64,000 bases of DNA from Frigoribacterium sp. Leaf186 (GCF_001423905.1 NZ_LMPQ01000010.1:866639-930638), one strand, 5' to 3'; counted from the first letter of the stretch, positions 17,280-28,979 are shown. Numbers and translations are program-made. The notes: generated by a model not told the origin, from the letters alone.

Positions 17280-18257
17280 GACACCACTGCCTCCGCGACG
17301 GCGGCTCCCCTCGACCTCGTCACCATCGGACGTTCGGGAGTCGACCTCTACCCGCTGCAGGACGGCGTCGGCCTCGAGGCCGTCGAGACGTTCGGCAAGT
17401 ACCTCGGCGGCAGCGCGGCGAACGTGACCGTCGCCGCCGCGCGCCACGGCCTCCGCACCGCGATCGTCACCCGCACCGGGGACGACCCCTTCGGCCGGTT
17501 CGTGTCGGGCGAGCTCGAGCGCCTGGGGGTCTCGACCCGGTTCGTCCGCACGGTGCCCGACCTCAACACCCCGGTCACGTTCTGCGAGATCTTCCCGCCC
17601 GACGACTTCCCCCTCTACTTCTACCGGGCGCCCAAGGCCCCCGACATGGTCGTCCACGCCGACGAGCTCGACCTCGACGCGATCGCCGACGCCCGCATCT
17701 TCTGGGCCACCGTCACCGGCCTGTCCGAGGACCCGAGCCGGACGGCCCACCACACGGCCTGGGAGGCGCGCGGACGGACGCCGCTCACCGTCCTCGACCT
17801 CGACTACCGTCCGATGTTCTGGTCGTCGCCCGACGAGGCCCGGCGCGAGGTGGCGCTCGCCCTCGAGCACGTCAGCGTGGCCGTCGGCAACCGTGAGGAG
17901 TGCGAGATCGCCGTCGGCGAGACCGACCCCCACCGCGCCGCCGACGCGTTGCTCGACCGAGGTCTCGACCTGGCCGTCGTGAAGCAGGGCCCGCGCGGCG
18001 TGCTCGCCAAGACCCGCGACGAGACGGTCGAGGTGCCCCCTCACGTCGTCGAGGTCGTCAACGGCCTCGGCGCCGGCGACGGCTTCGGCGGCGCCCTGTG
18101 CCACGGCCTGCTGCAGGACTGGTCGCTCCGGGACGTCCTCCGCTTCGCCAACGTCGCCGGGGCGATCGTCGCCGGTCGCCGCGAGTGCTCGACCGCCATG
18201 CCCTCGACCGCCGAGGTCGCCGAGATCGTGAGGAGCATCGCACATGTCGACGCCTGA
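17274..18257 (+). CDS. iolC: 5-dehydro-2-deoxygluconokinase
   Basis: A 327-residue PfkB/ribokinase-family kinase phosphorylating 2-deoxy-5-keto-gluconate in inositol breakdown. Visible: the family start LVTIGRSGVDLYPLQDGVGL, EAVETFGKYLGGSAANVTVA, and the anion hole/catalytic NGLGAGDGFGGAL. The strong substrate-type resemblance and the following iol genes make IolC secure. The ATG at 17274 has no ribosome site and is embedded in a 20-mer shared with the iolE promoter. It overlaps the next gene by 14 bp. Confidence 0.94.
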   Translation: MTDTTASATAAPLDLVTIGRSGVDLYPLQDGVGLEAVETFGKYLGGSAANVTVAAARHGLRTAIVTRTGDDPFGRFVSGELERLGVSTRFVRTVPDLNTPVTFCEIFPPDDFPLYFYRAPKAPDMVVHADELDLDAIADARIFWATVTGLSEDPSRTAHHTAWEARGRTPLTVLDLDYRPMFWSSPDEARREVALALEHVSVAVGNREECEIAVGETDPHRAADALLDRGLDLAVVKQGPRGVLAKTRDETVEVPPHVVEVVNGLGAGDGFGGALCHGLLQDWSLRDVLRFANVAGAIVAGRRECSTAMPSTAEVAEIVRSIAHVDA

Positions 18258-19158
18258 CCTCCCCGAGGTCGCCCCCGCCGCCCTCTCGCTCGACTTCGAG
18301 GCGCTCCGCCACGTGCGCACCTTCGCCCCGCAGACGGTGCTGCCGCGGGTGCGCGACCGTGCACGCCGGCCGCTGCTCGCCGATGACGGACGCCTCTTCA
18401 TCGTCGCCGCCGACCACCCCGCCCGCGGGGCGCTCGGCGTCCGCGACGACCCCGCCGCGATGGCCGACCGCTACGAGATGCTGACCCGCCTGGTCACCGC
18501 CCTCTCGCGACCCGGGGTGGACGGCGTGCTCGGCACGCCCGACGTCATCGAGGACCTCGCCCTGCTGGGTGCCCTCGAGGGCAAGGTCGTGGTGGGGTCG
18601 ATGAACCGCGGCGGCCTCAAGGGCGCCTCGTTCGAGATGGACGACCGGTTCACCGGCTACGACGTGCCGAGCATCGTGGCGTCGGGCATCGACTTCGCGA
18701 AGCTGCTGATCCGGATCAACCTCGGTGACGCCGCGACCGTGGCCACCCTCGAGTCGACCGCGCGGGCGGTCGACGCCGCCGCGGCGGCCCGGGTGCCGAT
18801 CATGCTCGAACCGTTCCTCAGCCGCTGGGTCGACGGAGTCGTCCAGAACGACCTCACGCCGGAGGCGGTGGTCACCTCGGTCGCGATCGCCGCGGGCCTC
18901 GGCTCCACGTCCGCCTGGTCGTGGCTCAAGCTCCCCGTCGTGCCCGAGATGGAGCGGGTGATGGCGTCGACCACGCTGCCGACCCTGCTGCTCGGCGGCG
19001 ACCCCTCGGGCCGCCCCGACGAGACCTACGGCTCGTGGGAGGCCGCACTCGCGCTCCCGGGCGTCCGCGGCCTCGTCGTCGGCCGCACGCTGCTGTACCC
19101 GGCCGACGGCGACGTGGTCGCCGCCGTCGACACCGCCGCCGCGCTCGTGCACGGCTGA
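18244..19158 (+). CDS. Cgl0159-type TIM-barrel aldolase of inositol catabolism
   Basis: A 304-residue (beta/alpha)8 protein of the Cgl0159/deoxyribose-phosphate-aldolase-like family found in actinobacterial iol clusters. Motifs: LFIVAADHPARGALGV, VVGSMNRGGLKGASFEMDDRFTGY, FAKLLIRIN (candidate Schiff-base lysine). By position it replaces IolJ, splitting 2-deoxy-5-keto-gluconate 6-phosphate into dihydroxyacetone phosphate and malonate semialdehyde; this is inference, since no canonical class II aldolase gene is in the cluster. It overlaps iolC by 14 bp. Confidence 0.85.
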   Translation: MSTPDLPEVAPAALSLDFEALRHVRTFAPQTVLPRVRDRARRPLLADDGRLFIVAADHPARGALGVRDDPAAMADRYEMLTRLVTALSRPGVDGVLGTPDVIEDLALLGALEGKVVVGSMNRGGLKGASFEMDDRFTGYDVPSIVASGIDFAKLLIRINLGDAATVATLESTARAVDAAAAARVPIMLEPFLSRWVDGVVQNDLTPEAVVTSVAIAAGLGSTSAWSWLKLPVVPEMERVMASTTLPTLLLGGDPSGRPDETYGSWEAALALPGVRGLVVGRTLLYPADGDVVAAVDTAAALVHG

Positions 19159-19183
19159 TCCCTCGAAGAAGAGAAGCAGGACC

Positions 19184-20707
<1,524 letters not shown>

Positions 20708-20748
20708 GGCGCACCGAGCCCACCGGCCCCACGACGAGCAGGAGAGAC

Positions 20749-21651
20749 ATGACCACGCAGAACGAGTGGGTGTTCCCGAAGGGAGCCCTGAGGCGCGGCG
20801 ACTGGGAGTCCGTCGTCGACGACGAGCTCGAGGGATGGCAGCACACCGGGCTGCGGGTCGCCGAACTCGCGGCCGGCAGCGAGCTCTCGCTGGCCGCGGC
20901 CGGCATCGAGCGCCTCGTCGTGCCGCTGTCGGGGTCGTTCACGGTCGAGCACCGGGTCTCGGGTGCGCTCGAGACCACGCACCTGACGGGCCGGGCCTCG
21001 GTCTTCGACGGCCCGAGCGACGTCCTGTACCTCTCGACCGGCGCCTCCGCGACGATCGAGGGGGAGGGGCGGGTGGCGGTGGCCGAGGCACCCACCGACG
21101 AGGTGCACCCGAGCAGGCACGTCCGGCGCGACGAGGTGCCCGTCGAACTGCGCGGGGCGGGTCGCTCCAGCCGCCAGGTGCACAACTTCGGCACGCCCCA
21201 GGCGCTCGACGCCGGCCGGTTCATCGTCTGCGAGGTCGTCACGCCCGCCGAGAACTGGTCGAGCTGGCCGCCGCACAAGCACGACGAGCTGCAGGCCGGG
21301 CAGGAGTCCCGGCTCGAGGAGATCTACTACTTCGAGACGGCGGTCGAGAGGGGCCTCGACGCCCCGCCGCAGGCCGACCCGTTCGGGTTCGTGCGCGCCT
21401 ACTCGTCCCCGGCGGGCGAGATCGACGTGCTCGCCGAGGTGCGCACCGGCGACGTCGCCCTGCTGCCCCACGGCTGGCACGGCCCGTGCGTCGCGGCCCC
21501 CGGCTACGACCTCTACTACCTCAACGTCATGGCCGGGCCCGACCCCGAGCGGGTGTGGCACATCTCGGACGATCCGGCCCACGGGTGGATCCGCGCGACG
21601 TGGGAGGGGCAGGACGTCGATCCGCGCCTCCCGTACGAGCGCCGGCCCTGA
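20749..21651 (+). CDS. iolB: 5-deoxy-glucuronate isomerase
   Basis: A 300-residue bicupin isomerase converting 5-deoxy-glucuronate to 2-deoxy-5-keto-gluconate. Diagnostic motifs: SSRQVHNFGTP, WSSWPPHKHDE (metal histidines), EEIYYFET, and LPHGWHGPCVAAPGYDLYYL. The ATG at 20749 follows CAGGAGAG, six bases away. A 128-bp gap rich in ACGACGAGCACGC repeats separates it from iolD. Confidence 0.94.
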   Translation: MTTQNEWVFPKGALRRGDWESVVDDELEGWQHTGLRVAELAAGSELSLAAAGIERLVVPLSGSFTVEHRVSGALETTHLTGRASVFDGPSDVLYLSTGASATIEGEGRVAVAEAPTDEVHPSRHVRRDEVPVELRGAGRSSRQVHNFGTPQALDAGRFIVCEVVTPAENWSSWPPHKHDELQAGQESRLEEIYYFETAVERGLDAPPQADPFGFVRAYSSPAGEIDVLAEVRTGDVALLPHGWHGPCVAAPGYDLYYLNVMAGPDPERVWHISDDPAHGWIRATWEGQDVDPRLPYERRP

Positions 21652-21778
21652 CGACCGCCCACACGGCGAGCACGCGAACACGCACGACGACCAGCCACAC
21701 GACGAGCACGCGCACGACGACCTCAGCGTGACGACCACCCGCGGCGACGACGCCGCACCGACGACAGGACACGATGAC

Positions 21779-23656
21779 ATGGGCACCACCAGGCGGATGA
21801 CGGTCGCGCAGGCGCTGATCGAGTTCCTCGCGAACCAGTGGACGGTCGACGGCGACCACCGCGAGCGCACCGTCGCCGGCACGTTCGGCATCTTCGGCCA
21901 CGGCAACGTGGCCGGCATCGGCCAGGCGCTGCAGCAGCTCGAGGTCGAGCAGCCGGGCCTCATGCCGTACCACCAGGCCCGGAACGAGCAGGCGATGGTG
22001 CACCAGGCCGTCGGCTACGCGCGCACGAGGCGACGCCGCGGCACCTTCGCGAGCACCGCCTCCGTGGGGCCGGGCGCGGCCAACATGCTCACCGGTGCCG
22101 CGCTGGCGACCGCGAACCGGCTGCCCGCCCTGCTGCTGCCCAGCGACACCTTCGCGACCCGCGTCGCCGACCCGGTGCTGCAGCAGCTCGAGCTTCCGCA
22201 CGACACGAGTGTGCAGGTCACCGACGCGTTCCGGCCGCTGTCGCGGTTCTTCGACCGGGTCGACCGCCCCGAGAAGCTCTTCTCGATCGCACTCGCCGCG
22301 ATGCGCGTGCTGACCGACCCCGCCGAGACGGGAGCGGTCACGATCGCCCTGCCCGAGGACGTGCAGGCCGAAGCCCTCGACGTGCCCGTCGAGTTCCTCG
22401 CGCCGCGGGAGTGGCACGTGCGCCGGCCCGTGCCCGAGCGCGGTCCGCTCGAGCGCGCCGTCGCCGCGATCCGTGCCGCGAAGGCGCCCATCGTCGTGGC
22501 CGGCGGCGGGGTGTTGTACTCGGGCGCCGAGGAGTCGTTGCGCGCCCTCGTCGAGCTGACCGGCATCCCGGTCGGCACCACCCAGGCGGGTGGCGGCTCG
22601 CTGGTGTGGGACCAGCCCGGCTACCTCGGTGCCGTCGGCGCGACCGGCAGCACCGCGGCGAACCGCCTCGCCGCCGAGGCCGACGTGGTCATCGGCGTCG
22701 GCACGCGCTACTCGGACTTCACCACGGCGAGCCGGACCGCGTTCCAGGCGGAGGGCGTGCGCTTCGTGAACGTCAACGTCGCCGCCTTCGACGCGTACAA
22801 GCACGGCACGCAGCTGCCCGTCGTCGCGGACGCCCGCGAGGCCCTCGACGCCCTGCGCACCGAGCTCGCCGACTGGCGTGCGCCGGCCGGGTGGGTCGAG
22901 CGGGCGGCCGCCGAGAAGGCCGGATGGGACGCGGTCGTCGACCGCGCCTTCGAGCCCTCGGGGCTCGCGCGGCCGGGTCAGGCCGAGATCATCGGCGCCG
23001 TGCAGGCCGCCACCGATCCCCGCGACGTCGTCGTGCAGGCGGCGGGCTCGCTGCCGGGCGACCTGCACAAGCTCTGGCGGGTGCGCGACGCCCTGGGCTA
23101 CCACGTCGAGTACGCCTTCTCGTGCATGGGGTACGAGATCGCCGGCGGCCTCGGCGTCCGCCGTGCAGCGCCCGACCGCGACGTGATCGTCATGGTCGGC
23201 GACGGCTCGTACCTGATGCTGCACACCGAACTCGTGACCGCGGTCGCCGAGGGAATCAAGATCATCGTCGTGCTGATCCAGAACCACGGCTACGCGTCGA
23301 TCGGGCACCTCTCCGAGACGGTCGGCTCGGAGCGCTTCGGCACGCGGTATCGCGACGGCAGCGGGTCGATCCTGCCCGTCGACCTGGCGGCGAACGCCCG
23401 CAGCTACGGGGTCGAAACCGTCGAGATCGCCGCAGGTCCGGAGGCGGTGGCCGACCTGGGCAGGGCCGTGGCGGCCGCGAAGGCGTCCGAGACCGCGACG
23501 CTCATCCACGTCGAGAGCGACCCCCTGCTCTACGCACCCGGCGGCGAGGGCTGGTGGGACGTGCCGGTCGCCGAGGCGTCGACACTGCCCGGCACGCAGC
23601 AGGCACGCGAGGAGTACGTCACGCACTCTGTCGCACGCCGCCCGCTGCTCGGCTGA
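21779..23656 (+). CDS. iolD: Trihydroxycyclohexane-dione hydrolase
   Basis: A 625-residue ThDP-dependent hydrolase opening the inositol-derived ring. ThDP glutamate region MPYHQARNEQAMVHQAVGYA, central domain APIVVAGGGVLYSGA, and C-terminal ThDP/Mg motif MVGDGSYLML with IQNHGYASIGHL. The ATG at 21779 is preferred: it has AGGA nine bases upstream and gives the usual N-terminus MTVAQALIEFLANQW; a GTG at 21728 would add 17 residues encoded by the repetitive spacer. Last gene of the plus-strand operon. Confidence 0.94.
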   Translation: MGTTRRMTVAQALIEFLANQWTVDGDHRERTVAGTFGIFGHGNVAGIGQALQQLEVEQPGLMPYHQARNEQAMVHQAVGYARTRRRRGTFASTASVGPGAANMLTGAALATANRLPALLLPSDTFATRVADPVLQQLELPHDTSVQVTDAFRPLSRFFDRVDRPEKLFSIALAAMRVLTDPAETGAVTIALPEDVQAEALDVPVEFLAPREWHVRRPVPERGPLERAVAAIRAAKAPIVVAGGGVLYSGAEESLRALVELTGIPVGTTQAGGGSLVWDQPGYLGAVGATGSTAANRLAAEADVVIGVGTRYSDFTTASRTAFQAEGVRFVNVNVAAFDAYKHGTQLPVVADAREALDALRTELADWRAPAGWVERAAAEKAGWDAVVDRAFEPSGLARPGQAEIIGAVQAATDPRDVVVQAAGSLPGDLHKLWRVRDALGYHVEYAFSCMGYEIAGGLGVRRAAPDRDVIVMVGDGSYLMLHTELVTAVAEGIKIIVVLIQNHGYASIGHLSETVGSERFGTRYRDGSGSILPVDLAANARSYGVETVEIAAGPEAVADLGRAVAAAKASETATLIHVESDPLLYAPGGEGWWDVPVAEASTLPGTQQAREEYVTHSVARRPLLG

Positions 23657-23728
23657 CGTCGCGGGCCGCGGCCCGGTCGCACAGGGGCCGCGGCTCGCGG
23701 CTCCCGTCTCGCGACTCGCGACCCGAGG

Positions 23729-24520
23729 TCAGCGTTCGACGAGCGTGATCTCGAACGAGTAGAGGTCGGGCCGGTAGCAGTGCTGGCCGTGCTCGACGGC
23801 CCGCCCGGAGTTGTCGAAGGCCGTGCGCCCCATGGTCAGGACGGCCCCGCTCTTGGGCAGGTCGAGCAGGCGCGCCTCGGAGGCGGTGGCCGAGCGTGCC
23901 CCGATGCGCTGTTTCGCGACCCGCATCGTCACCCCTCGGCCACGCAGCAGCTGGTAGAGCCCGTGCCTCTCGAGGGATTCCATGTCGAGGTCGACGAACG
24001 GCTCGGGCAGGACGTTGTCGAGGACGGCCAGGGGCACGCCGTCGGCGGAGCGCAGGCGCACGAGGTGCAGGGTGGGACTGCCGACCTCGACGCCGAGGGA
24101 CTCCGCCGTCTTCTCGTCGGCGCCTTCGACGGACGACGAGAGCAGCAGCGTCTCGGGCTTCTGCCCCGTGCGTTCGAGGTCCTCGTAGAGACTGGTCAGC
24201 TCGACATTGCGGGTGACGCGACCGTGGACGACCTGGGTGCCGATGCCTCGCCGACGCACGAGCAGGCCCTTGTCGACGAGTTCTTGGATGGCCCGCCGGA
24301 TCGTCGGGCGAGACAGACCCAGCCGGGCGCTGAGCGCCACCTCGTTCTCGAGGCGCGCACCGGCCGGGAGCGTCTCGTCGTGGATGGCGCTCTCGAGCAG
24401 GTTCGACACCTGGTAGTAGAGCGGCACCGGGCCGGAGCGATCGAGCCCGAGGAAGAAGTCGGGAGGCAGCAGCTGCTCGTCCTGAGGCATCGTGTCCGCT
24501 CTTGATCGGTGGTCCCCCAT
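23729..24520 (-). CDS. GntR/HutC-family regulator, probable iol repressor
   Basis: A 263-residue regulator with an N-terminal winged helix (about 28-95: YYQVSNLLESAIHDETLPAG, LSRPTIRRAIQELVDKGLLV) and a UTRA ligand domain (SPTLHLVRLRSADGVPLAVL...). It is the last gene of a minus-strand set with the inositol importer and faces the end of iolD. It probably represses all iol promoters and responds to inositol or an intermediate; candidate targets are the TGT-N4-ACA sites. An internal ATG at 24490 is an alternative start. Confidence 0.9.
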   Translation of the reverse strand: MGDHRSRADTMPQDEQLLPPDFFLGLDRSGPVPLYYQVSNLLESAIHDETLPAGARLENEVALSARLGLSRPTIRRAIQELVDKGLLVRRRGIGTQVVHGRVTRNVELTSLYEDLERTGQKPETLLLSSSVEGADEKTAESLGVEVGSPTLHLVRLRSADGVPLAVLDNVLPEPFVDLDMESLERHGLYQLLRGRGVTMRVAKQRIGARSATASEARLLDLPKSGAVLTMGRTAFDNSGRAVEHGQHCYRPDLYSFEITLVER

Positions 24521-24554
24521 CTTTCCACAGAGGTGGATCGGCAGGAGTCGGGCC

Positions 24555-25460
24555 TCAGCCCTCTCGCGCCGGCACGGTCTCGGAGGCGTCGGCCGCCATC
24601 TCGCGCGCGACGGGCGAGCCCGGCATCTCGCGCTCGAGTTCGTGCGCGAGGGAGTCGAGCTCGGCGCCGCCGGCCATCAACGCGGTCAGCTCGGGCAGGC
24701 TGATCTCGCTCTTCTCGAAGTTGCCGAGGCTCGTGCCGCGGTTGAGCAGCAGGAACCGGTCGCCCACCGGGTACGCGTGGTGCGGGTTGTGCGTGATGAA
24801 GACGACGCCGAGGCCCTCGTCGCGGGAGCGCGCGATGTACTTGAGCACGACACCGGACTGCTTCACGCCGAGGGCGGCCGTCGGCTCGTCGAGGATGAGC
24901 ACGCGGGCTCCGAAGTAGACGGCGCGGGCGATGGCGACGCACTGACGCTCGCCTCCCGACAGGGTGCCGATCGGCTGGTCGACGTCGCGGAGGTCGATGC
25001 CCATGCGGGCGAGCTCTTCGAAGGTGATCTGCTTCATCGCCTTGACGTCGAGGCGACGGAACGGACCGGCCCCGGTCGTCATCTCGGAGCCGAGGAAGAA
25101 GTTCCGCCAGACGGGCATGAGCGGCACGACGGCCAGGTCTTGGTAGACCGTCGCGATCCCGGCACTCAGGGCGGCCCTCGGCGAGGCGAAGGTGACGGGC
25201 TCGCCGTCGAGCAACAGCTCGCCCTCGCTCGGGGTGTGTGCCCCGGCCAGCATCTTGATGAAGGTGGACTTGCCGGCACCGTTGTCGCCGAGGACGCAGG
25301 TGACCTGGCCGGCCGCGACCGTCGTCGAGACCCCGGAGAGGGCGTTCACGGCCCCGTAGGTCTTGCCGATGTCGCGGACCTCGACGATCGTGGTGCCGAC
25401 GGCGGCACGGGGCGCCGCGGGACGCGCGTCCGCGCGGTTAGGGGTGGTCTCGGTGCTCAT
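24555..25460 (-). CDS. ABC importer ATPase (probable inositol)
   Basis: A 301-residue single ATPase domain: Walker [11 protein letters not shown]-loop VYQDLAVVP, signature [14 protein letters not shown], Walker [13 protein letters not shown]. It resembles half of RbsA/XylG; one ATPase domain instead of the usual tandem pair is typical of the FrcA/IatA subgroup. The ATG at 25460 overlaps the permease stop (ATGA), so the two are translationally coupled. A C-terminal tail of about 50 residues after the ATPase is variable. Confidence 0.92.
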   Translation of the reverse strand: MSTETTPNRADARPAAPRAAVGTTIVEVRDIGKTYGAVNALSGVSTTVAAGQVTCVLGDNGAGKSTFIKMLAGAHTPSEGELLLDGEPVTFASPRAALSAGIATVYQDLAVVPLMPVWRNFFLGSEMTTGAGPFRRLDVKAMKQITFEELARMGIDLRDVDQPIGTLSGGERQCVAIARAVYFGARVLILDEPTAALGVKQSGVVLKYIARSRDEGLGVVFITHNPHHAYPVGDRFLLLNRGTSLGNFEKSEISLPELTALMAGGAELDSLAHELEREMPGSPVAREMAADASETVPAREG

Positions 25461-26500
25461 CTCGCGCCTCCTGCTCGTGTCCTGACGAAATTGTTCAGCA
25501 GCACCGCGGCGAGCAGCATGCCGCCGAGGACGGTCCGCAGCCAGTTGGTGTCCCACTGGGCGAAGGTGATGCCCTGGAAGACCATGCCGTAGATCAGCGC
25601 GCCCAGGGCGGCGCCGATCGCGGAGCCGTAGCCGCCCGTCATGAGGCAGCCGCCGACGACGGCGCAGATGATGTAGATGAACTCCTGGCCCACCCCGGTG
25701 TTGGCCTGGACGGTCGAGGTGCGGAAGAGCGAGATCATGCCGACCAACCAGGCGGCACCGGCCGTGCCCATGAACAGGCCGACCTTCGTCTTGAAGACGG
25801 GGACGCCGACCTGGCGGGACGAGTTCAGGGCCCCGCCGACGGCGAAGATCCAGTTGCCGGCACGGGTGCGCAGCAAGATCCAGGTGGCCACCGCGGCGAC
25901 GACGAACCACCACAGGACCGAGACGTAGAAGGTGCCGCCGCCGATCTGCAGCGACGCTCCGAACAACGGCTGGATCGAGTCGTAGGCGGGCACCTTGGTC
26001 ATGCCCTGGATGGCGACCTGGCCGGTGATGATCTTGGTGACGGCGAGGTCGATGCCGGCGAGGGCGAAGAACGTGCCCAGGGTCACGATGAAGCTCGGCA
26101 GGCCGGTCTTCATGACCAGGACCCCGTTGACGGCACCGACGCCGAGGCAGACGACGAGCGACACGACGACCGCGACCCAGATGCTGAGGCCGTAGTGCGT
26201 CGTGAGGATGCCCACGATCAACGCCGAGAAGCCGGTCATGACGCCGGCGGAGAGGTCGAACTCGCCGCCGATCATGAGCACGGCCACCGCGACCGCCATG
26301 ATGCCGAAGGTCGAGGCCGACTCGAGCCAGACGCCGGCCCCGGCGAAGCTCAGGAACTGGGGGGTGTAGAGCGAGAAGAAGAGGAGCACCGCGAGCGCGG
26401 CGACGAAGGCGCCCGTCTCGGGCCGGGCGAGGATCTTGCGGAGGGGGCGACGCTCGAGGCGTGGCCTCGTCGCGATCGTCACGATGTCTGTGGTCGTCAA
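25457..26500 (-). CDS. ABC importer permease, ribose/inositol type
   Basis: A 347-residue BPD_transp_2 permease with about ten membrane segments ([20 protein letters not shown] first; [20 protein letters not shown] is the family hallmark; [19 protein letters not shown] near the end). It pairs with the single-domain ATPase and the upstream binding protein to import a sugar or cyclitol. Context makes myo-inositol the likely substrate; no IolT-type permease is present in the cluster. Confidence 0.92.
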   Translation of the reverse strand: MTTTDIVTIATRPRLERRPLRKILARPETGAFVAALAVLLFFSLYTPQFLSFAGAGVWLESASTFGIMAVAVAVLMIGGEFDLSAGVMTGFSALIVGILTTHYGLSIWVAVVVSLVVCLGVGAVNGVLVMKTGLPSFIVTLGTFFALAGIDLAVTKIITGQVAIQGMTKVPAYDSIQPLFGASLQIGGGTFYVSVLWWFVVAAVATWILLRTRAGNWIFAVGGALNSSRQVGVPVFKTKVGLFMGTAGAAWLVGMISLFRTSTVQANTGVGQEFIYIICAVVGGCLMTGGYGSAIGAALGALIYGMVFQGITFAQWDTNWLRTVLGGMLLAAVLLNNFVRTRAGGAR

Positions 26501-26567
26501 CGGTGACTCCTGGTTCGAGGAAGGGAGGGGGCCGGCTGCCGCGTGTCGCGCCGGCCCCCGGGGATGC

Positions 26568-27536
26568 CTAGCGCGTGCCGTTGGCGGCGAACTCGGCGAC
26601 CTGGGCCGCGTTGTCCTTGGTGACGAAGGCAGGGCCGGAGTAGACCGGCTGGCCGCCGCCGATGACGTTGCCGTTGGTGACGTACAGCTCGAGCGCCGTG
26701 ACGCCGAGGAATCCCTGCACGTAGGGCTGCTGGTCGACGGCGAACAGGATGGAGCCGTTCTCGACGTCGGACACGACGTCCTCGGACAGGTCGAAGGTGC
26801 CGACCTTCGCCGAGCTGCCGGACTCCTCGACCGCGCCGACCGCGTCGATGGCGTACTGGCCGCCGAGGGTGAGCACCCCGTCGATGGACGGGTCGGCCTG
26901 CAGCTTCGACTTGATCGTCGCCTTCACGTCGGCGTCGTTCGTGCCGTCGACCTGGAGGTTCGTCATCGTCCCGCCGAAGGTGCTCGCGGCGGCGGAGCAG
27001 CGGTCCTCGAGCCCGACGTTGCCGGCTTCCTGGATGACGCAGAGCGCGTTGGTCAGGCCGGCGTCGGCGAGCTTGGTGCCGACGGCCTCGCCGGCGACGG
27101 TCTCGCTCTGGCCGATGTGGGTCAGGGCGCCGAACTCGGCGGAGCGCTCGATGCCCGAGTTGATGGTGACGACCGGGATGCCCGCGGCGACGGCCTTCTT
27201 GACGCTGTCCTCGACGCCGTCGGGGTTGGCCATCGAGACGACGATGCCGTCGACCTTCTGCGCCACCGCGTTGTCGATGAGCTGCGACTGCTTCGCGGGG
27301 TCGGAGTCGGCGTTGTAGGTGACGGTGGCGTCGTAGTCGGCTCCGGCCGTCTCGGCCCCCGACTTCACGCGGTCCCAGAAGGCGTCGCCGGGGCCGGAGT
27401 GGGTGACGACGGCGAACGTGAGGTCGCCGCCTCCGGTGTTCGGGCTGGCCGTCTCCTGGCCCGTTCCCGAGCAGCCGGCGAGCAGGAACCCGGTCGCTGC
27501 AGCGAGGCCGAGGCCGGCGAGGAATCGCTTCTTCAT
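26568..27536 (-). CDS. Lipoprotein sugar-binding protein, ribose/inositol type
   Basis: A 322-residue periplasmic-binding-protein-4 (RbsB-like) receptor. Signal peptide MKKRFLAGLGLAAATGFLLA with lipobox LLAGC (cysteine about 22), then GDLTFAVVTHSGPGDAFWDRV, VDGIVVSMANPDGVEDSV. Ribosome site GAAGGGA lies just upstream of the ATG. Minus-strand promoter candidate TTGACA-N17-CATACT lies within about 27610-27640, next to the divergent dehydrogenase. First gene of the importer/GntR operon. Confidence 0.93.
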   Translation of the reverse strand: MKKRFLAGLGLAAATGFLLAGCSGTGQETASPNTGGGDLTFAVVTHSGPGDAFWDRVKSGAETAGADYDATVTYNADSDPAKQSQLIDNAVAQKVDGIVVSMANPDGVEDSVKKAVAAGIPVVTINSGIERSAEFGALTHIGQSETVAGEAVGTKLADAGLTNALCVIQEAGNVGLEDRCSAAASTFGGTMTNLQVDGTNDADVKATIKSKLQADPSIDGVLTLGGQYAIDAVGAVEESGSSAKVGTFDLSEDVVSDVENGSILFAVDQQPYVQGFLGVTALELYVTNGNVIGGGQPVYSGPAFVTKDNAAQVAEFAANGTR

Positions 27537-27625
27537 TGAAAGTCCCTTCGGTGCGGAGCTCGTCGCGCAGGACGGTCCGGGGTGACGTCGGTGTCGGGTC
27601 CGAGTATGTGCGAGGGGTGCATGAT

Positions 27626-27635
27626 TGTCAATACA
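27626..27635. promoter_or_regulatory. Candidate iol operator TGT-N4-ACA in the divergent promoter
   Basis: TGTCAATACA lies between the divergent inositol-importer operon and the dehydrogenase gene, overlapping the minus-strand -35-like TTGACA. It matches the TGT-N4-ACA dyads upstream of iolC and iolE. Confidence 0.5.
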
Positions 27636-27704
27636 TTCTGTCATTCGGCTAGGCTCGTTCCGACCCCGCTCGACCGGGGCCCCGCCGACGACGTCAGGAG
27701 AACC

Positions 27705-28889
27705 ATGTCGACACCGGATCGCGTAGGAGTGGGTCTCGTCTCGCTCGGATGGATGGGGCGGCTCCACTCGCGGGCGTACCGCGCGGTCGCGGAGCACTAC
27801 CCCGAGCTGCCGGTCCGCGTGGAACTGGTGTCCGCGGCCGACACGGATGCCGACGCGCGACGGAGCGCCGAGACGGTGCTCGGCTACCGCCGCACCACCG
27901 GAGATTACCGCGAGGTGGTCGCCGACCCCGAGGTCGACGTCGTGTCGATCTGCGCGCCGAACTTCCTGCACCACGAGGTGGCCATCGCCGCGGCCGCCGC
28001 GGGCAAGCCCTTCTGGATCGAGAAGCCGATGGGCCGGTCGGCGGCCGAGTCGTCCGAGATCGCCCGCGCCGCCGCCGGCGCGGGCGTCGTCACCTCGGTC
28101 GGCTTCAACTACCGGCACGCGCCGGCCGTCGCCCGCGCCCGAGAACTCGTCCGCTCGGGCGCGCTCGGCACGGTGACCAACGTGCGGGTGAGCCTGCTGG
28201 CCGACTACTCGGCCGATCCCCTCGGTGCCCTGACCTGGCGCTTCCGGCGCGAGCGGGCCGGCTCGGGCGTGCTGGGCGACCTGCTGTCGCACGGGGCGGA
28301 CCTGGCCCAGTTCGTGGTCGGGCGCATCGAGTCCGTGACCGGGCTCACCGAGACGTTCATCCGCGAGCGTCCTCTGCCGGGCTCGGGCTCCGCCGGCCAC
28401 TTCAGCAAGGGCGCAGAGGGCGGAGAGACCGGCGAGGTCGAGAACGAGGACTACGCGGCCGTGCTCGGCCGGTTCGACTCGGGCGCCGTCGTCGTTCTGG
28501 AGTCGAGCCGCGTGGCGATCGGGCCGCGCGCCGAGTACGCGCTCGAGGTCTACGGGACGAAGGGTTCGCTGCGCTGGGACTTCCAGCGGCTGAACGAGCT
28601 GCAGGTCGCCGACGACACGAGCGGCTACCGCACCGTCATGGCCCAGCCCGGTTTCGGCGACTTCGCCCGGTTCCAGCCGGGCGCCGGCACGAGCATGGGC
28701 TTCGACGACCTCAAGACCATCGAGGCACAGCTGTTCCTCCGGTCGGTGCTCGAGGGGCGCCAGCTGGCGCCGTCCGCCGCCGACGCCTGGTCGGCCGCCG
28801 AGATCGTCGAGGCGGCCGTCCGCAGCGACAGGGCACGCGCCTGGGAGGCCGTGGGTCGCGTCGAGGGGTCCACGACGTACGACCTCTGA
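27705..28889 (+). CDS. Gfo/Idh/MocA-family dehydrogenase (inositol-type)
   Basis: A 394-residue NAD(P)-dependent oxidoreductase. Rossmann start VGVGLVSLGWMGRLHSRAYR, EKPMGRSAAES (catalytic lysine in the EKP motif), and GDLLSHGADLAQFVVG. It is longer than IolG and resembles the scyllo-inositol/inosose dehydrogenases often paired with IolG; substrate is inferred from context. The ATG at 27705 follows TCAGGAGA. Convergent with the TIM-barrel gene, separated by a hairpin (28905-28966). Confidence 0.9.
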   Translation: MSTPDRVGVGLVSLGWMGRLHSRAYRAVAEHYPELPVRVELVSAADTDADARRSAETVLGYRRTTGDYREVVADPEVDVVSICAPNFLHHEVAIAAAAAGKPFWIEKPMGRSAAESSEIARAAAGAGVVTSVGFNYRHAPAVARARELVRSGALGTVTNVRVSLLADYSADPLGALTWRFRRERAGSGVLGDLLSHGADLAQFVVGRIESVTGLTETFIRERPLPGSGSAGHFSKGAEGGETGEVENEDYAAVLGRFDSGAVVVLESSRVAIGPRAEYALEVYGTKGSLRWDFQRLNELQVADDTSGYRTVMAQPGFGDFARFQPGAGTSMGFDDLKTIEAQLFLRSVLEGRQLAPSAADAWSAAEIVEAAVRSDRARAWEAVGRVEGSTTYDL

Positions 28890-28904
28890 GCCGCGGTGCC
28901 TGCC

Positions 28905-28966
28905 GCACCGGGCTGGTGGGCAGGACGGCCCCCGCGGCCGCACCCGCGCCTCCTCGGGCCCGGTGC
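28905..28966. terminator. Bidirectional hairpin between convergent genes
   Basis: GCACCGGGC (28905-28913) pairs with GCCCGGTGC (28958-28966) in the 90-bp gap between the convergent dehydrogenase and TIM-barrel genes. The loop contains CGCGCCTCC, the dispersed motif. Confidence 0.5.
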
Positions 28967-28979
28967 GCCGCGGGCGGCG